Positions 7,618 through 15,384 of a stretch of DNA of 64,000 bases are shown in pieces. The notes below the pieces were generated by a model. The model made no database searches and had not been told where the DNA came from. It worked only from the letters and a program-made list of their open reading frames with translations. The DNA is taken from assembly GCF_027924665.1 (NCBI RefSeq), contig NZ_AP027043.1, positions 2,356,001-2,420,000 on the forward strand, in the 5' to 3' direction. The position numbers and the translations under genes are program-made. Source of the stretch: Flavobacterium sp. GSB-24 (GTDB taxonomy: Bacteria; Bacteroidota; Bacteroidia; Flavobacteriales; Flavobacteriaceae). Positions within the stretch are counted from its first letter, which is position 1; each line of letters starts with the position of its first letter.

Positions 7618-8163
7618 TTATTCCTGCTGAATCCAGTTGTATTTTCCGTTATCTAGATAAATAATCCCGCCTCCGCAGCTTTCTTCGGCGTGAATAAAGA
7701 TTCCGTCATTTGGCAGTTTTATTTTATCTTCTTCTTTTACTTCTTCGTCGGTTATAATTTCGCCGTCGTCATTTACGTTATTCCAATAAATTTCACCTTT
7801 CGGTGCTTTTTCAAATATTCCAGCCCAATCAATTTCGTCAAAACCTTGGTCTAAAATTGTATTTCCCAGACCGAAATAATCTGTTCTTTTCCCATTTCCG
7901 TAAGTAATTTTTAGCCCACTTTTGTTGTTGTTTGTACTTCTTACAATTTCTACGGTTTCATTTTTTCCATCTCCATCGAGATCGCATAAAATTTGGTTCG
8001 TTTTATGTTTTTTTGAAATTACGATAGTGTCTGTTTTTTCGGTTTCAGATTCAGGAATACTCTGTACACTATCTTTTTGTACAACTGGAAAAGTTTCGGT
8101 TTTGATTTCCTTTTTACAAGACACAGCAATTAAAGAAAGGAGAATTAAAATTCTGGTTTTCAT
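7618..8163 (-). CDS. Lipoprotein with FG-GAP/EF-hand-like DxDGDG motif, 181 aa
   Basis: Lipobox SLIAVSC ends at Cys16. After an acidic linker, CDLDGDGKNETVEIV matches a calcium-binding DxDGDG loop as in FG-GAP or dockerin-like repeats. A second acidic turn (NVNDDGEIITDEEV) follows. The C-terminus contains AEESCGGGIIYLDNGKYNW. It is probably a surface-exposed or periplasmic lipid-anchored calcium-binding protein. The role is unknown. Confidence 0.65.
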   Translation of the reverse strand: MKTRILILLSLIAVSCKKEIKTETFPVVQKDSVQSIPESETEKTDTIVISKKHKTNQILCDLDGDGKNETVEIVRSTNNNKSGLKITYGNGKRTDYFGLGNTILDQGFDEIDWAGIFEKAPKGEIYWNNVNDDGEIITDEEVKEEDKIKLPNDGIFIHAEESCGGGIIYLDNGKYNWIQQE

Positions 8164-8252
8164 ATTAGAATTTTTGGCTTGGAATTTAAAATGCTAATAT
8201 AAAAAAATACCTACGAAATTCTACAATTTATCTTGTCGTAAACACATATCAC

Positions 8253-9413
8253 TTAAATGTATTTCAGCCACCAATGATTATTTTCAGTCTTATATTTTCC
8301 GAACCATTGGCAAGGTTTGTAAAGCAGCGCAACAACAAAAATCCAAATTAAATAAATTGCCCAAAGATGTAAACCGCTTTCAATGCTTTTAGGTCTGCCA
8401 AAAGTTCCCGAAGCAAATTCCAATTGAGACCAATTAAAGCCTTGTGCCAAAAGTATAAAAAGCGTTAGAATATGAATAACATAAAAGTGAACAACAAAAT
8501 AAAATAAGGGCACTTTTCCGTAAACCATAGTTGCTTTTTTAACCGTATTATGAAATTGTTCTGCAAAAGTGAGCAGTAAAAACATAATGCCTAAAGTAAC
8601 CAAACAGAATAGGAGAGAAGGCGGATATTTGGTTACATTCATAAATGATAAAAAGGTGAAAGTTGAATCTTTTTGTGTAGTCCATAAAGCGGGATCACCA
8701 TAAATATTTACCAATCGAATTACCGTAAATAAAGCTAAAGCACTCAAACCGATTTTTAAGAATAGTTTTTTTCTTTGTCCTTGTGCTAGTTCAAAGCATT
8801 TTCCTGCTGCAAAACCAACGAGCATAATTCCAAGCCACGGAATTGGCGGATAGCCCATAATAAATGCTTTTCCTGCAAATGGAAAAACAGCTGGTCCAAA
8901 GAGGGGAGTTAAGATGGTTTTTAAAACTGAATTTTCTGCAAACGGAATAATTGGCAGGAGATTATGGAAAAAGATAATTACAAGTCCCACAATGCCCAAA
9001 GTTTGAGAGCGGACTTTTAATAGTAAACTCAAAACAACAAACCCAAAACCTATTGTGGCTATGACTTCGAATAAAAGGGTATGAAAACCAATATCGAAAA
9101 ACAATCCAAAATTGACAACTGTAAATTCAAGCAGGATTAACCAAAGACCTCTTTTTAATAAAAGCTGTCTGGTTTCGGCAGCATTGTTTTTGTTTTGAAG
9201 CGAAAGATAGGCCGAAGTTCCCGCCAAGAAAACAAAAATAGGCGCGCACAAATGCGTAATCAAGCGTGTAAAAAACAACAAAGGAGAAGTCGTTGCCAAA
9301 TCGGTTGGGCTTTGTGTAATCGAATCGACATGCATTAAATCCCGAACATGGTCAAGAGCCATAATAATCATTACAATTCCGCGTACAATGTCTATCGATG
9401 GCTGTCGTTTCAT
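8253..9413 (-). CDS. DUF1624 / heparan-alpha-glucosaminide acetyltransferase-like membrane protein
   Basis: The 386-aa protein starts MKRQPSIDIVRGIVMIIMAL followed by DHVRDLMH. SIDxxRGxxxxxMxxDH is a hallmark of the DUF1624/HGSNAT-like family. About ten hydrophobic helices can be counted, including ones at residues 85-110, 115-155, 190-215, 260-285 and 355-370. HGSNAT uses acetyl-CoA to acetylate a sugar amine; in bacteria the acceptor is usually unknown. Asp22 and His23 may be important. An intergenic palindrome (9515-9648) lies upstream. The start follows typical family alignment. Confidence 0.83.
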   Translation of the reverse strand: MKRQPSIDIVRGIVMIIMALDHVRDLMHVDSITQSPTDLATTSPLLFFTRLITHLCAPIFVFLAGTSAYLSLQNKNNAAETRQLLLKRGLWLILLEFTVVNFGLFFDIGFHTLLFEVIATIGFGFVVLSLLLKVRSQTLGIVGLVIIFFHNLLPIIPFAENSVLKTILTPLFGPAVFPFAGKAFIMGYPPIPWLGIMLVGFAAGKCFELAQGQRKKLFLKIGLSALALFTVIRLVNIYGDPALWTTQKDSTFTFLSFMNVTKYPPSLLFCLVTLGIMFLLLTFAEQFHNTVKKATMVYGKVPLFYFVVHFYVIHILTLFILLAQGFNWSQLEFASGTFGRPKSIESGLHLWAIYLIWIFVVALLYKPCQWFGKYKTENNHWWLKYI

Positions 9414-9514
9414 GTTTTTGATTTTTAAATACTTAAGGGTAAAACTATGAATTATTTTTTAAGTTTTATAATCAATATTTTGACTTTAAAATTATTAAAT
9501 GATAAAGTAAAATG

Positions 9515-9648
9515 AATTGCCTCCAGCTTTAGCGGGAGGTCACCTATAGCAAAAAAAAAATGGCTTTAGCCAAAATAAAATTTATTCATTTGGTTAAAGC
9601 CTATTCTAGTCTTATTATATGAACCTCAAGCTAAAGCTGGAGGCAATT
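9515..9648. repeat. Long palindromic intergenic element
   Basis: A perfect 19-bp inverted repeat (arms at 9515-9533 and 9630-9648, sharing CCTCCAGCTTTAGC) encloses a second, slightly imperfect pair (GGCTTTAGCCAAA at 9562-9574 and its complement near 9589-9601). Together they can form a hairpin of about 134 nt. It has no coding potential and looks like a dispersed palindromic unit. Confidence 0.78.
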
Positions 9649-9654
9649 GAAAGA

Positions 9655-10017
9655 TTATTGCTTTCTAATTTTTACCTGATACACAATCTCCCAAAAAATA
9701 ATAGAAAGAACCGCATTAGCAAAAATGGCCGTTTTAACCTGATATGGATCGTAATTTACAAGCAGATGCAGATTGGTAAACTGTAGAGCTAGGAACATAG
9801 CTAAAGCCGCAATCCCGACAGCGCAAAGTACGTTAAGCAAAGGTTTCCATTTTAGGGCAAAAAAAGCGTAGATGAGATTTAAAACTCCAAAACCAACTCC
9901 TAAAACTACAAACGGATCGCCTTTTATTTTTTCGTTTAACGACAGTAAGAAAGGTGTCGAAGTAAGATATAAAAAGAATAAGATGGAGTAAAGAAGAATT
10001 CGTATTTGTGGTTTCAT
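9655..10017 (-). CDS. Small polytopic membrane protein, 120 aa
   Basis: Start ATG 10017 gives MKPQIRILLYSILFFLYLTS; a TTG 6 codons upstream is less likely. Four hydrophobic segments alternate with short loops (for example VLGVGFGVLNLIYAFFAL and NVLCAVGIAALAMFLAL), so it is a four-helix inner-membrane protein. I do not recognise the family. Its stop lies just after the palindrome at 9515-9648. Confidence 0.62.
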   Translation of the reverse strand: MKPQIRILLYSILFFLYLTSTPFLLSLNEKIKGDPFVVLGVGFGVLNLIYAFFALKWKPLLNVLCAVGIAALAMFLALQFTNLHLLVNYDPYQVKTAIFANAVLSIIFWEIVYQVKIRKQ

Positions 10018-10073
10018 TTTGTGTTTTTTTATCAAGCAAAATTAAGCATTTAAAATGAAGCTGTGATTAGGAT

Positions 10074-10526
10074 TTATTGTAAAAGAGCTTCGATCTTAGT
10101 TTCAGATTTTTCTTTTAGCGGACTATCTGCCTGCAAACTCCAAATAATTAGAAATTTTCCTTTTGCCAGATATTCTTCTGGATGTTCAGCTGTTGGTTCG
10201 CCCGCTTTTCCCCAAAGCAAACCTTGCAGGAATCGATCGCCTTTAAAAACGTGATCAAATTCAAAATACATGATAGAACCTCGGTCTGCTTTGCTTTTAA
10301 AACTCTGAATGGCTTTATTTTTTACAGTTCCAACAATATTAGCATACGTTTCAATATCATTATAAAAAGTACAGGCTTGCGGCGTAATACAAATATTCCC
10401 GTCACTAACCATATAACCGCCTTTTGGAATTTCTTTTGGTTTTAGTTTTAAATCTGCGATCGTTTGGCTGAATAAATTTGTGGTAATTAGTAGGAGTAGG
10501 GTTGATAGGGTAATTGTGAATTTCAT
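10074..10526 (-). CDS. Secreted hypothetical protein, 150 aa
   Basis: A signal peptide ends in TNLFSQ. The mature protein includes the motif SDGNICITPQACTFYNDIET, two cysteines about 8 residues apart that could form a disulfide, and a C-terminal half with DHVFKGDRFLQGLLWGKAGE. It is probably periplasmic. I recognise no family. It is downstream of the RDD-family gene in the same direction. Confidence 0.62.
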   Translation of the reverse strand: MKFTITLSTLLLLITTNLFSQTIADLKLKPKEIPKGGYMVSDGNICITPQACTFYNDIETYANIVGTVKNKAIQSFKSKADRGSIMYFEFDHVFKGDRFLQGLLWGKAGEPTAEHPEEYLAKGKFLIIWSLQADSPLKEKSETKIEALLQ

Positions 10527-10581
10527 TGGTTTTGGGGATTGATTTGGTAAGGCTAAAATAATATTTTTTATTTGAGTTTAA

Positions 10582-11043
10582 TTAAGTAAATCGTTTGTAA
10601 AACTGTTCGCTGTCTTTTGTATCTATTACAATTGTTTTGGCGCATAAATCTCCTAACCTTTGATTATAAGTAGAGTTTTTTATTAGCAATATTCCCAATA
10701 GTCCGAAAAACCAAAAATCAAGAATATCAAATAAATGTCGCATAAAAGATTGGCCTAAAGTTAAACTTGTAGTTTTGCTATCTTTTATAGAAATAACTTG
10801 TAAATCAAACATCTGATTTCCCAGCGTTGCTCCAAATTTTACTTCAAATCCAACCATGTAGCCAAACCATATTAAAAAATTGAAGAATGCGGGAAATCCT
10901 TGTAATTCATATCCATTTCTGGTTTTTTCTCCAAAGTATAGAAACATAACGAGGACTACTCCAAACATTAACGAATAGTCAATTAATCCGGCAAGGATTC
11001 TTTTTTTAAGATTGGGTTTTGTGGCAATTTGTTCTGAGGTCAT
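10582..11043 (-). CDS. RDD family membrane protein, 153 aa
   Basis: The RDD pattern is clear: KKRILAGLIDYSLMFGVV (Arg, Asp), two or more membrane helices, FGATLGNQMFDLQVISIKDS and a final helix region NQRLGDLCAKTIVID. RDD proteins have three or so transmembrane segments; the function is uncertain, often linked to transport or stress. It lies 78 bp after the XRE regulator gene. Confidence 0.85.
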   Translation of the reverse strand: MTSEQIATKPNLKKRILAGLIDYSLMFGVVLVMFLYFGEKTRNGYELQGFPAFFNFLIWFGYMVGFEVKFGATLGNQMFDLQVISIKDSKTTSLTLGQSFMRHLFDILDFWFFGLLGILLIKNSTYNQRLGDLCAKTIVIDTKDSEQFYKRFT

Positions 11044-11121
11044 TTTTGGTTTTTTAGTTTACAAAAAAAGCACAAAATCATAAGATATTTGTGCTTTTGC
11101 AAAATTTTATTTTTGAAGGAA

Positions 11122-11514
11122 TTATTTCCCTTTTAATAATTTTTCTAAATACTCAACTTTGTCTTTTTCAGCCTGAACCAAACGTTCGTAAAGTTCTATA
11201 ACTTTATCAAGCGGATTGAAATTACAAATATTATTATGACCAAAATTGCTGTTTGAAACGGAATCATTAAATGTATTAAAATAATTAAATACATTTTCTT
11301 CAGAAAAACTTTCAATTGCTTCTACTGTAACGCCTAGCGCTTCTGCAATTTTCGTAAGTTTTGTTTCGTCGATAGTTTCGCTTCCTTCAATACCAGAAAT
11401 TGCCTGCTGATTTGTACCAATTGCCTGCGCAAGCGCTTCCTGCTTCATACCTTTAAGCTCTCTGATTCGGCTTATGTTTCTGCCAATATGTTTTGGTTTT
11501 GATGTCGTACTCAT
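11122..11514 (-). CDS. XRE-type helix-turn-helix regulator, 130 aa
   Basis: Residues about 13-66 form the XRE helix-turn-helix (IGRNISRIRELKGMKQEALA, then AIGTNQQAISGIEGS and a final ALGVTVEAIESF). The C-terminal part ends in a coiled-coil-like stretch (ELYERLVQAEKDKVEYLEKL) that would allow dimerisation. It is the third gene after a low-GC two-gene cassette (13435-11628) and may regulate that cassette, or itself, but no operator was recognised. This is the same size as phage- and island-type regulators. Confidence 0.88.
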   Translation of the reverse strand: MSTTSKPKHIGRNISRIRELKGMKQEALAQAIGTNQQAISGIEGSETIDETKLTKIAEALGVTVEAIESFSEENVFNYFNTFNDSVSNSNFGHNNICNFNPLDKVIELYERLVQAEKDKVEYLEKLLKGK

Positions 11515-11627
11515 AAATTCAAAGGTATTTAATTTTTATGAATTACAAATATATGTTTTTTTGGACGAGAATATTTTAAAATCTCTAATTGGTTATGACT
11601 ATCTAAATAAGAATTGGAAAAGATTTT

Positions 11628-12173
11628 TCAATTTATAAAACGATCAATAATTCTACTTTCAAAAGCATTGTAATAATCTCGTAATGTTATAAAATTTACA
11701 ATTGGAATATTACTAATTATTTCAATTTCATTTTTAAAAAAACTAATAAGTTCTTCGATATTAACTCCATTCTCTTTCTCAATTGTATAATACAAATCAA
11801 TAGGAATATTATGTCCAAAAATAGAGCCATTGATTTGCATTCTTATATCGCGCGCTATTGATGCAAGCAGTTCATTTTTTAAAACAGTTCCTTGATTCCT
11901 GTCTAGAAATAATCTTGGATCTTTATCTCTTATTTCATTTATATATGCATTTATTTGATCTATTATTCCTCGGTTAGCTCTTATGCTGAATTGTTTGTCT
12001 CTAATTTCAATAATTTCATTTTTAAATTTTTCAATTTTGTCATCAACAAATATTTTATCAGTAATATACTTTTGTTTTTCTGGGCCTTCATGCCATAATT
12101 CAATTTGTATTTCTAAAAAAATTGAAGATTTTTCTAAATCAATAAGATTTCTTAATAAGTCAAGTTCATTCAT
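11628..12173 (-). CDS. Hypothetical protein of accessory cassette, 181 aa
   Basis: The protein starts at ATG 12173. It is mostly alpha-helical by eye, with charged heptad-like segments (IEKFKNEIIEIRDKQFSI) and a C-terminal ISNIPIVNFITLRDYYNAF. No signal peptide, membrane helix or catalytic motif is visible. It begins 59 bp after the DUF4062 gene on the same strand, with the same AT-rich codon use, so the two are likely one operon and perhaps act together. I do not recognise a family. Confidence 0.55.
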   Translation of the reverse strand: MNELDLLRNLIDLEKSSIFLEIQIELWHEGPEKQKYITDKIFVDDKIEKFKNEIIEIRDKQFSIRANRGIIDQINAYINEIRDKDPRLFLDRNQGTVLKNELLASIARDIRMQINGSIFGHNIPIDLYYTIEKENGVNIEELISFFKNEIEIISNIPIVNFITLRDYYNAFESRIIDRFIN

Positions 12174-12232
12174 GGTATTTTTTATTAAAAAAATGTTTAA
12201 AATGTTTCCCTTTATCTAGCGTTTTACTACTA

Positions 12233-13435
12233 CTAGTGATTTTGTTGATCACTAGTTTCGTCAATTAATTTGAATTTATCAATTTTAGATGAGATTGCAT
12301 CTGAAAAGTCATTTGTTAATTCTAATGATTTTTCAAGTTTAAGAATTAGATCCTCCATTTGAAACATTAGTATTTTTTTTGCTTGATTTATATCAACTTG
12401 AATTCTTGGTAATGATTTTATGCTTTCATAAAAATTTGTCATTCCCACAATTGCCAAAGGAGTATTTTTTCTTAAAATGAGAATATTCTTTTTAGCTTCT
12501 TCTAAATCGGTGAGTGTGTTTTTCGTGTAAAATTCATCGGATAAATTAATAATGTTTGTTCCTGCTTTTATTGCATCTTCAAAGCTATTATAATATATAG
12601 GAGTTTCAGTTTCTAATCTATTTGAATAATCATTTAATATTTTGGCTGTTCTTTTCATAATCTCATTGATTGTGACTTTATTAGGGTGTGGAGATTGAGT
12701 AATTTTGATAAGCTGATTTGCCTTTTCTTCTATTTCACTTCCAACTGATTGTGTATATTCAGTAATTCTTGCAAGTGCAAGATTTGAATCATTTATTGAA
12801 CTGGAAAACATTTCTTCATAATCTAAAATGCCTAAATCGTCATCAATTGAATTATTTGTAATTACATGGACTATTTCCGTAGTTCCATTTCTTTGTTTCT
12901 CAATGATTGAATTTAACCTCTTAGGAATATGGATTCGTAAATAATTTTTGAAATCATCAACAGAATTAAATTCCGAATAAAGCAATTTTTGCTCTTGTAA
13001 TGATTTTTTAAATTCTCTAATCTTTATTAATTCTTCTGGGTCAATTTCATTTATAGTTTTCGGAACTGCATTTTTGAAATAAAATAGTATTTGAACTGAA
13101 TTATTATCTGTATTATATTTTTTAATGGCATTATTAAATTCTTCTTGCGTTCCTGATCCAGATTCATCTGTTCGCGTTCCAAATTTTTTCCATATCATTC
13201 CTAAAAAAAGATCATAATCATTTCCAATATCTTCAGTAATTATTTTTTGTGGATGAAAATTAGATATCCCTGGAGCTGAATGAGTTTCCCATTTCAATAA
13301 TTCAATAACTATATTATTTGCAGGTGAATAAGTTAAATTTAATTCAGAAACGACTTCTTCCACTGCAAATCTTTCTTCTTCTAAATCAGAGGGAGAAGCT
13401 AAAAAAATAGAATATTTAGTAATTTGTTTTGCCAT
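12233..13435 (-). CDS. DUF4062 domain protein, 400 aa
   Basis: Residues 8-115 show a DUF4062-type pattern: YSIFLASPSDLEEERFAVEE, then LLKWETHS, DYDLFLGMIWKKFGTRT and the SGTQEEF motif near residue 95-100. The fold is predicted to be related to TIR-like Rossmann domains, and DUF4062 often forms the N-terminal effector of STAND-type or other conflict proteins. Here there is no NTPase domain. Residues about 180-400 are helical, with coiled-coil-like stretches. With its 181-aa neighbour it forms a small AT-rich cassette beside an XRE regulator. A defence role is an inference only. Confidence 0.78.
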   Translation of the reverse strand: MAKQITKYSIFLASPSDLEEERFAVEEVVSELNLTYSPANNIVIELLKWETHSAPGISNFHPQKIITEDIGNDYDLFLGMIWKKFGTRTDESGSGTQEEFNNAIKKYNTDNNSVQILFYFKNAVPKTINEIDPEELIKIREFKKSLQEQKLLYSEFNSVDDFKNYLRIHIPKRLNSIIEKQRNGTTEIVHVITNNSIDDDLGILDYEEMFSSSINDSNLALARITEYTQSVGSEIEEKANQLIKITQSPHPNKVTINEIMKRTAKILNDYSNRLETETPIYYNSFEDAIKAGTNIINLSDEFYTKNTLTDLEEAKKNILILRKNTPLAIVGMTNFYESIKSLPRIQVDINQAKKILMFQMEDLILKLEKSLELTNDFSDAISSKIDKFKLIDETSDQQNH

Positions 13436-13622
13436 AATTATTTATTTTAAGAGATTAATTTTATTTTAGTTAACTACGCGATTTTTTTTCAACATTTTGT
13501 AATTTTTTGGGTAGAATTTTGTAGTGAATTTCGCTAATTTAGTTTTTTTTTGAATATAAATATTATCGTGTTAAATTATTTATCTTGAATTTGAAATTTT
13601 TTTCTTAGTCAAAATCTACAAT

Positions 13623-13655
13623 AAAAAATCCCGCCTCAATTAAGAAACGGGACTT
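13623..13655 (-). terminator. Terminator of lysA
   Basis: On the minus strand AGTCCCG pairs with CGGGATT around a 14-nt loop and runs into T residues. It lies 26 bp after the lysA stop. The rest of 13436-13622 shows no gene. Confidence 0.75.
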
Positions 13656-13680
13656 CGTAGATATTCTCTTTTTTTTTATT

Positions 13681-14904
13681 TTAAACTGTTGCAGCAATTT
13701 CTTCTGGCAACGGAATTTGATTTTTAAGTAAATCTTCGAAAGTTTCGGCTTGGCGAATCAAGATTCCTTGTCCGTTCATCCAAAGAACTTCGGCTGGTTT
13801 GTATCTTGAATTGTAGTTCGAAGACATTGAGAAACAATAAGCTCCAGCGTTTCTGAACGCTAAAATATCGCCTTCTGTAATTTCTGAAATTCTGCGGTTG
13901 TTGGCAAAAGTATCCGTTTCGCAAATGTATCCTACAACAGAGTAAAAACGCTCTTTTCCTTTTGGGTTTGAGATGTTTTCGATATGGTGTGAAGATCCGT
14001 ATAACATTGGACGAATTAGGTGGTTGAAACCACTATCAACTCCAGCGAAAACTGTTGATGTTGTTTGTTTTACTACGTTTACTTTTACTAGGAAATGACC
14101 TGCTTCGCTCACCAAGAATTTTCCTGGTTCGAAAATCAAAGTTAAATCTCTGCCATATTCTGCACAGAAAGCATTGAATCTTTTAGATAATTTTTTACCT
14201 AATTCTTCGATGTCTGTTTCGATATCGTCTTTTTTGTAAGGAACTTTAAATCCACTTCCGAAATCTAAGAATTCTAGATCTTTGAAGTTTTTCGCTGTAT
14301 CGAACAAAATTTCAGCAGCATACAAGAATACTTCGATATCTAAAATATCAGATCCTGTGTGCATGTGAATTCCAACAATGCTCATTTTTGTGTTCTCCAC
14401 AATTCGTAAGATATGCGGAATTTGGTGAACAGAGATTCCGAATTTACTATCGATATGTCCAACAGAAATATTTGCATTTCCACCTGCCATTACATGGGGA
14501 TTGATACGAATACATACCGGAATCTGCGGATATTTTGTTCCGAATTGCTCCAGAATAGATAAGTTATCAATATTGATTTGTACACCCATTGCGGCAACTT
14601 CTTCGATTTCTTCTAGAGAAACTCCGTTTGGTGTAAAGAAAATTTTGTCAGGATCATAGCCAGCATGAAGTCCCAATAAAACTTCTTGAATTGATACAGT
14701 ATCTAAACCAGACCCCATGTTCTTTAATAACTGAAGAATCGCAACGTTTGACAATGCCTTCATGGCGTAATTAACTCTCAAGTTTTCTACCTTAGAGAAA
14801 GCTTTAGTTAACCTATTGTACTGAGATTGGATTTTTTCGGCATCATAAACATATAATGGACTTCCAAATTGGTCTGCTAACTGCAGTAAATCTTTTGCTT
14901 GCAT
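13681..14904 (-). CDS. lysA: Diaminopimelate decarboxylase
   Basis: This 407-aa enzyme makes L-lysine by PLP-dependent decarboxylation of meso-diaminopimelate. Near the N-terminus, VNYAMKALSN contains the PLP lysine. Further PLP-barrel landmarks are GIHMHTGSDI, LDFGSGFKVPY, EPGKFLVSEAG and GYICETDTFANNR, in the order expected for LysA; the last contains the active-site Cys. The C-terminal NAGAYCFSMSSNYNSR completes the family pattern. Its length is close to the usual about 400 aa. It is a single gene with a good promoter and its own terminator. Confidence 0.96.
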   Translation of the reverse strand: MQAKDLLQLADQFGSPLYVYDAEKIQSQYNRLTKAFSKVENLRVNYAMKALSNVAILQLLKNMGSGLDTVSIQEVLLGLHAGYDPDKIFFTPNGVSLEEIEEVAAMGVQINIDNLSILEQFGTKYPQIPVCIRINPHVMAGGNANISVGHIDSKFGISVHQIPHILRIVENTKMSIVGIHMHTGSDILDIEVFLYAAEILFDTAKNFKDLEFLDFGSGFKVPYKKDDIETDIEELGKKLSKRFNAFCAEYGRDLTLIFEPGKFLVSEAGHFLVKVNVVKQTTSTVFAGVDSGFNHLIRPMLYGSSHHIENISNPKGKERFYSVVGYICETDTFANNRRISEITEGDILAFRNAGAYCFSMSSNYNSRYKPAEVLWMNGQGILIRQAETFEDLLKNQIPLPEEIAATV

Positions 14905-14921
14905 TTTTAAATCATTTTGGG

Positions 14922-14952
14922 CAAAGTTATTACACTTTTATCTACTGACAAA
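14922..14952 (-). promoter_or_regulatory. lysA promoter
   Basis: On the minus strand TTTG (14949-14952) is followed after 19 bp by TAACTTTG (14929 down to 14922), a good match to the Bacteroidota -33/-7 consensus. The start codon at 14904 lies about 18 bp downstream, so the leader is short. Confidence 0.72.
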
Positions 14953-15036
14953 TAATTTGTAGAAAAATAACAAATTATAACAAATTGTTTGTTTTTAAAC
15001 AAAAAGTTGGTTGTTTTGGATTTTTATAACCTTTTT

Positions 15037-15381
15037 TAAGGTGCTAAGGTTATGAGATACTAAGATAGTAAGTTTTTTTTCAATGAATTCACGAATTTGA
15101 CTAATTCTTAAAATGTTGCTAAGAATTTTTTGCCACAGATTTTAGTGATTAGCACAGATTATTTTTTAAGAATTAAGTTAAAGTGAAAAAAAATAAATTA
15201 GTGGAAATTAGTGTAATTCGCAGCAAACAAAAAATCCTTTTAATCTGTACAATCCTGTGGCTAAAAAAAACAAAACCCTTGAAGTGAGTTCAAGGGTTTG
15301 TAAGTAGTTATGTTGTTTCTAGGAATAAAGATTAAATAAAATGCAAGGAAAAACTTAGCATCTTAGAACCTCAGAACCTTA
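15037..15381. repeat. Cluster of interleaved inverted repeats, 480-bp gap lysA-gltD
   Basis: The gap from 14905 to 15384 holds no gene. Outer arms lie at 15037-15064 and 15354-15381 (related to TAAGGTTCTGAGGTTCTAAG). Inside are parts of two more repeats: CACGAATTTGACTAATT against AATTAGTG...GTGTAATTCG, and CCACAGAT against ATCCTGTGG. These are dispersed-repeat fragments inserted into one another. The gltBD terminator lies inside the cluster. Confidence 0.62.
15267..15299 (-). terminator. Terminator of gltBD
   Basis: An 11-bp perfect stem (AAACCCTTGAA with TTCAAGGGTTT) around a 5-nt loop is followed on the minus strand by a T-rich run. It lies 85 bp after the gltD stop. Confidence 0.82.
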
Positions 15382-15384
15382 AAA

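Noticed and set aside
13436..13622. Attachment site or integration scar beside the DUF4062 cassette
   Set aside because: No direct repeat pair, tRNA fragment or integrase gene was found on either side; only AT-rich DNA is visible.
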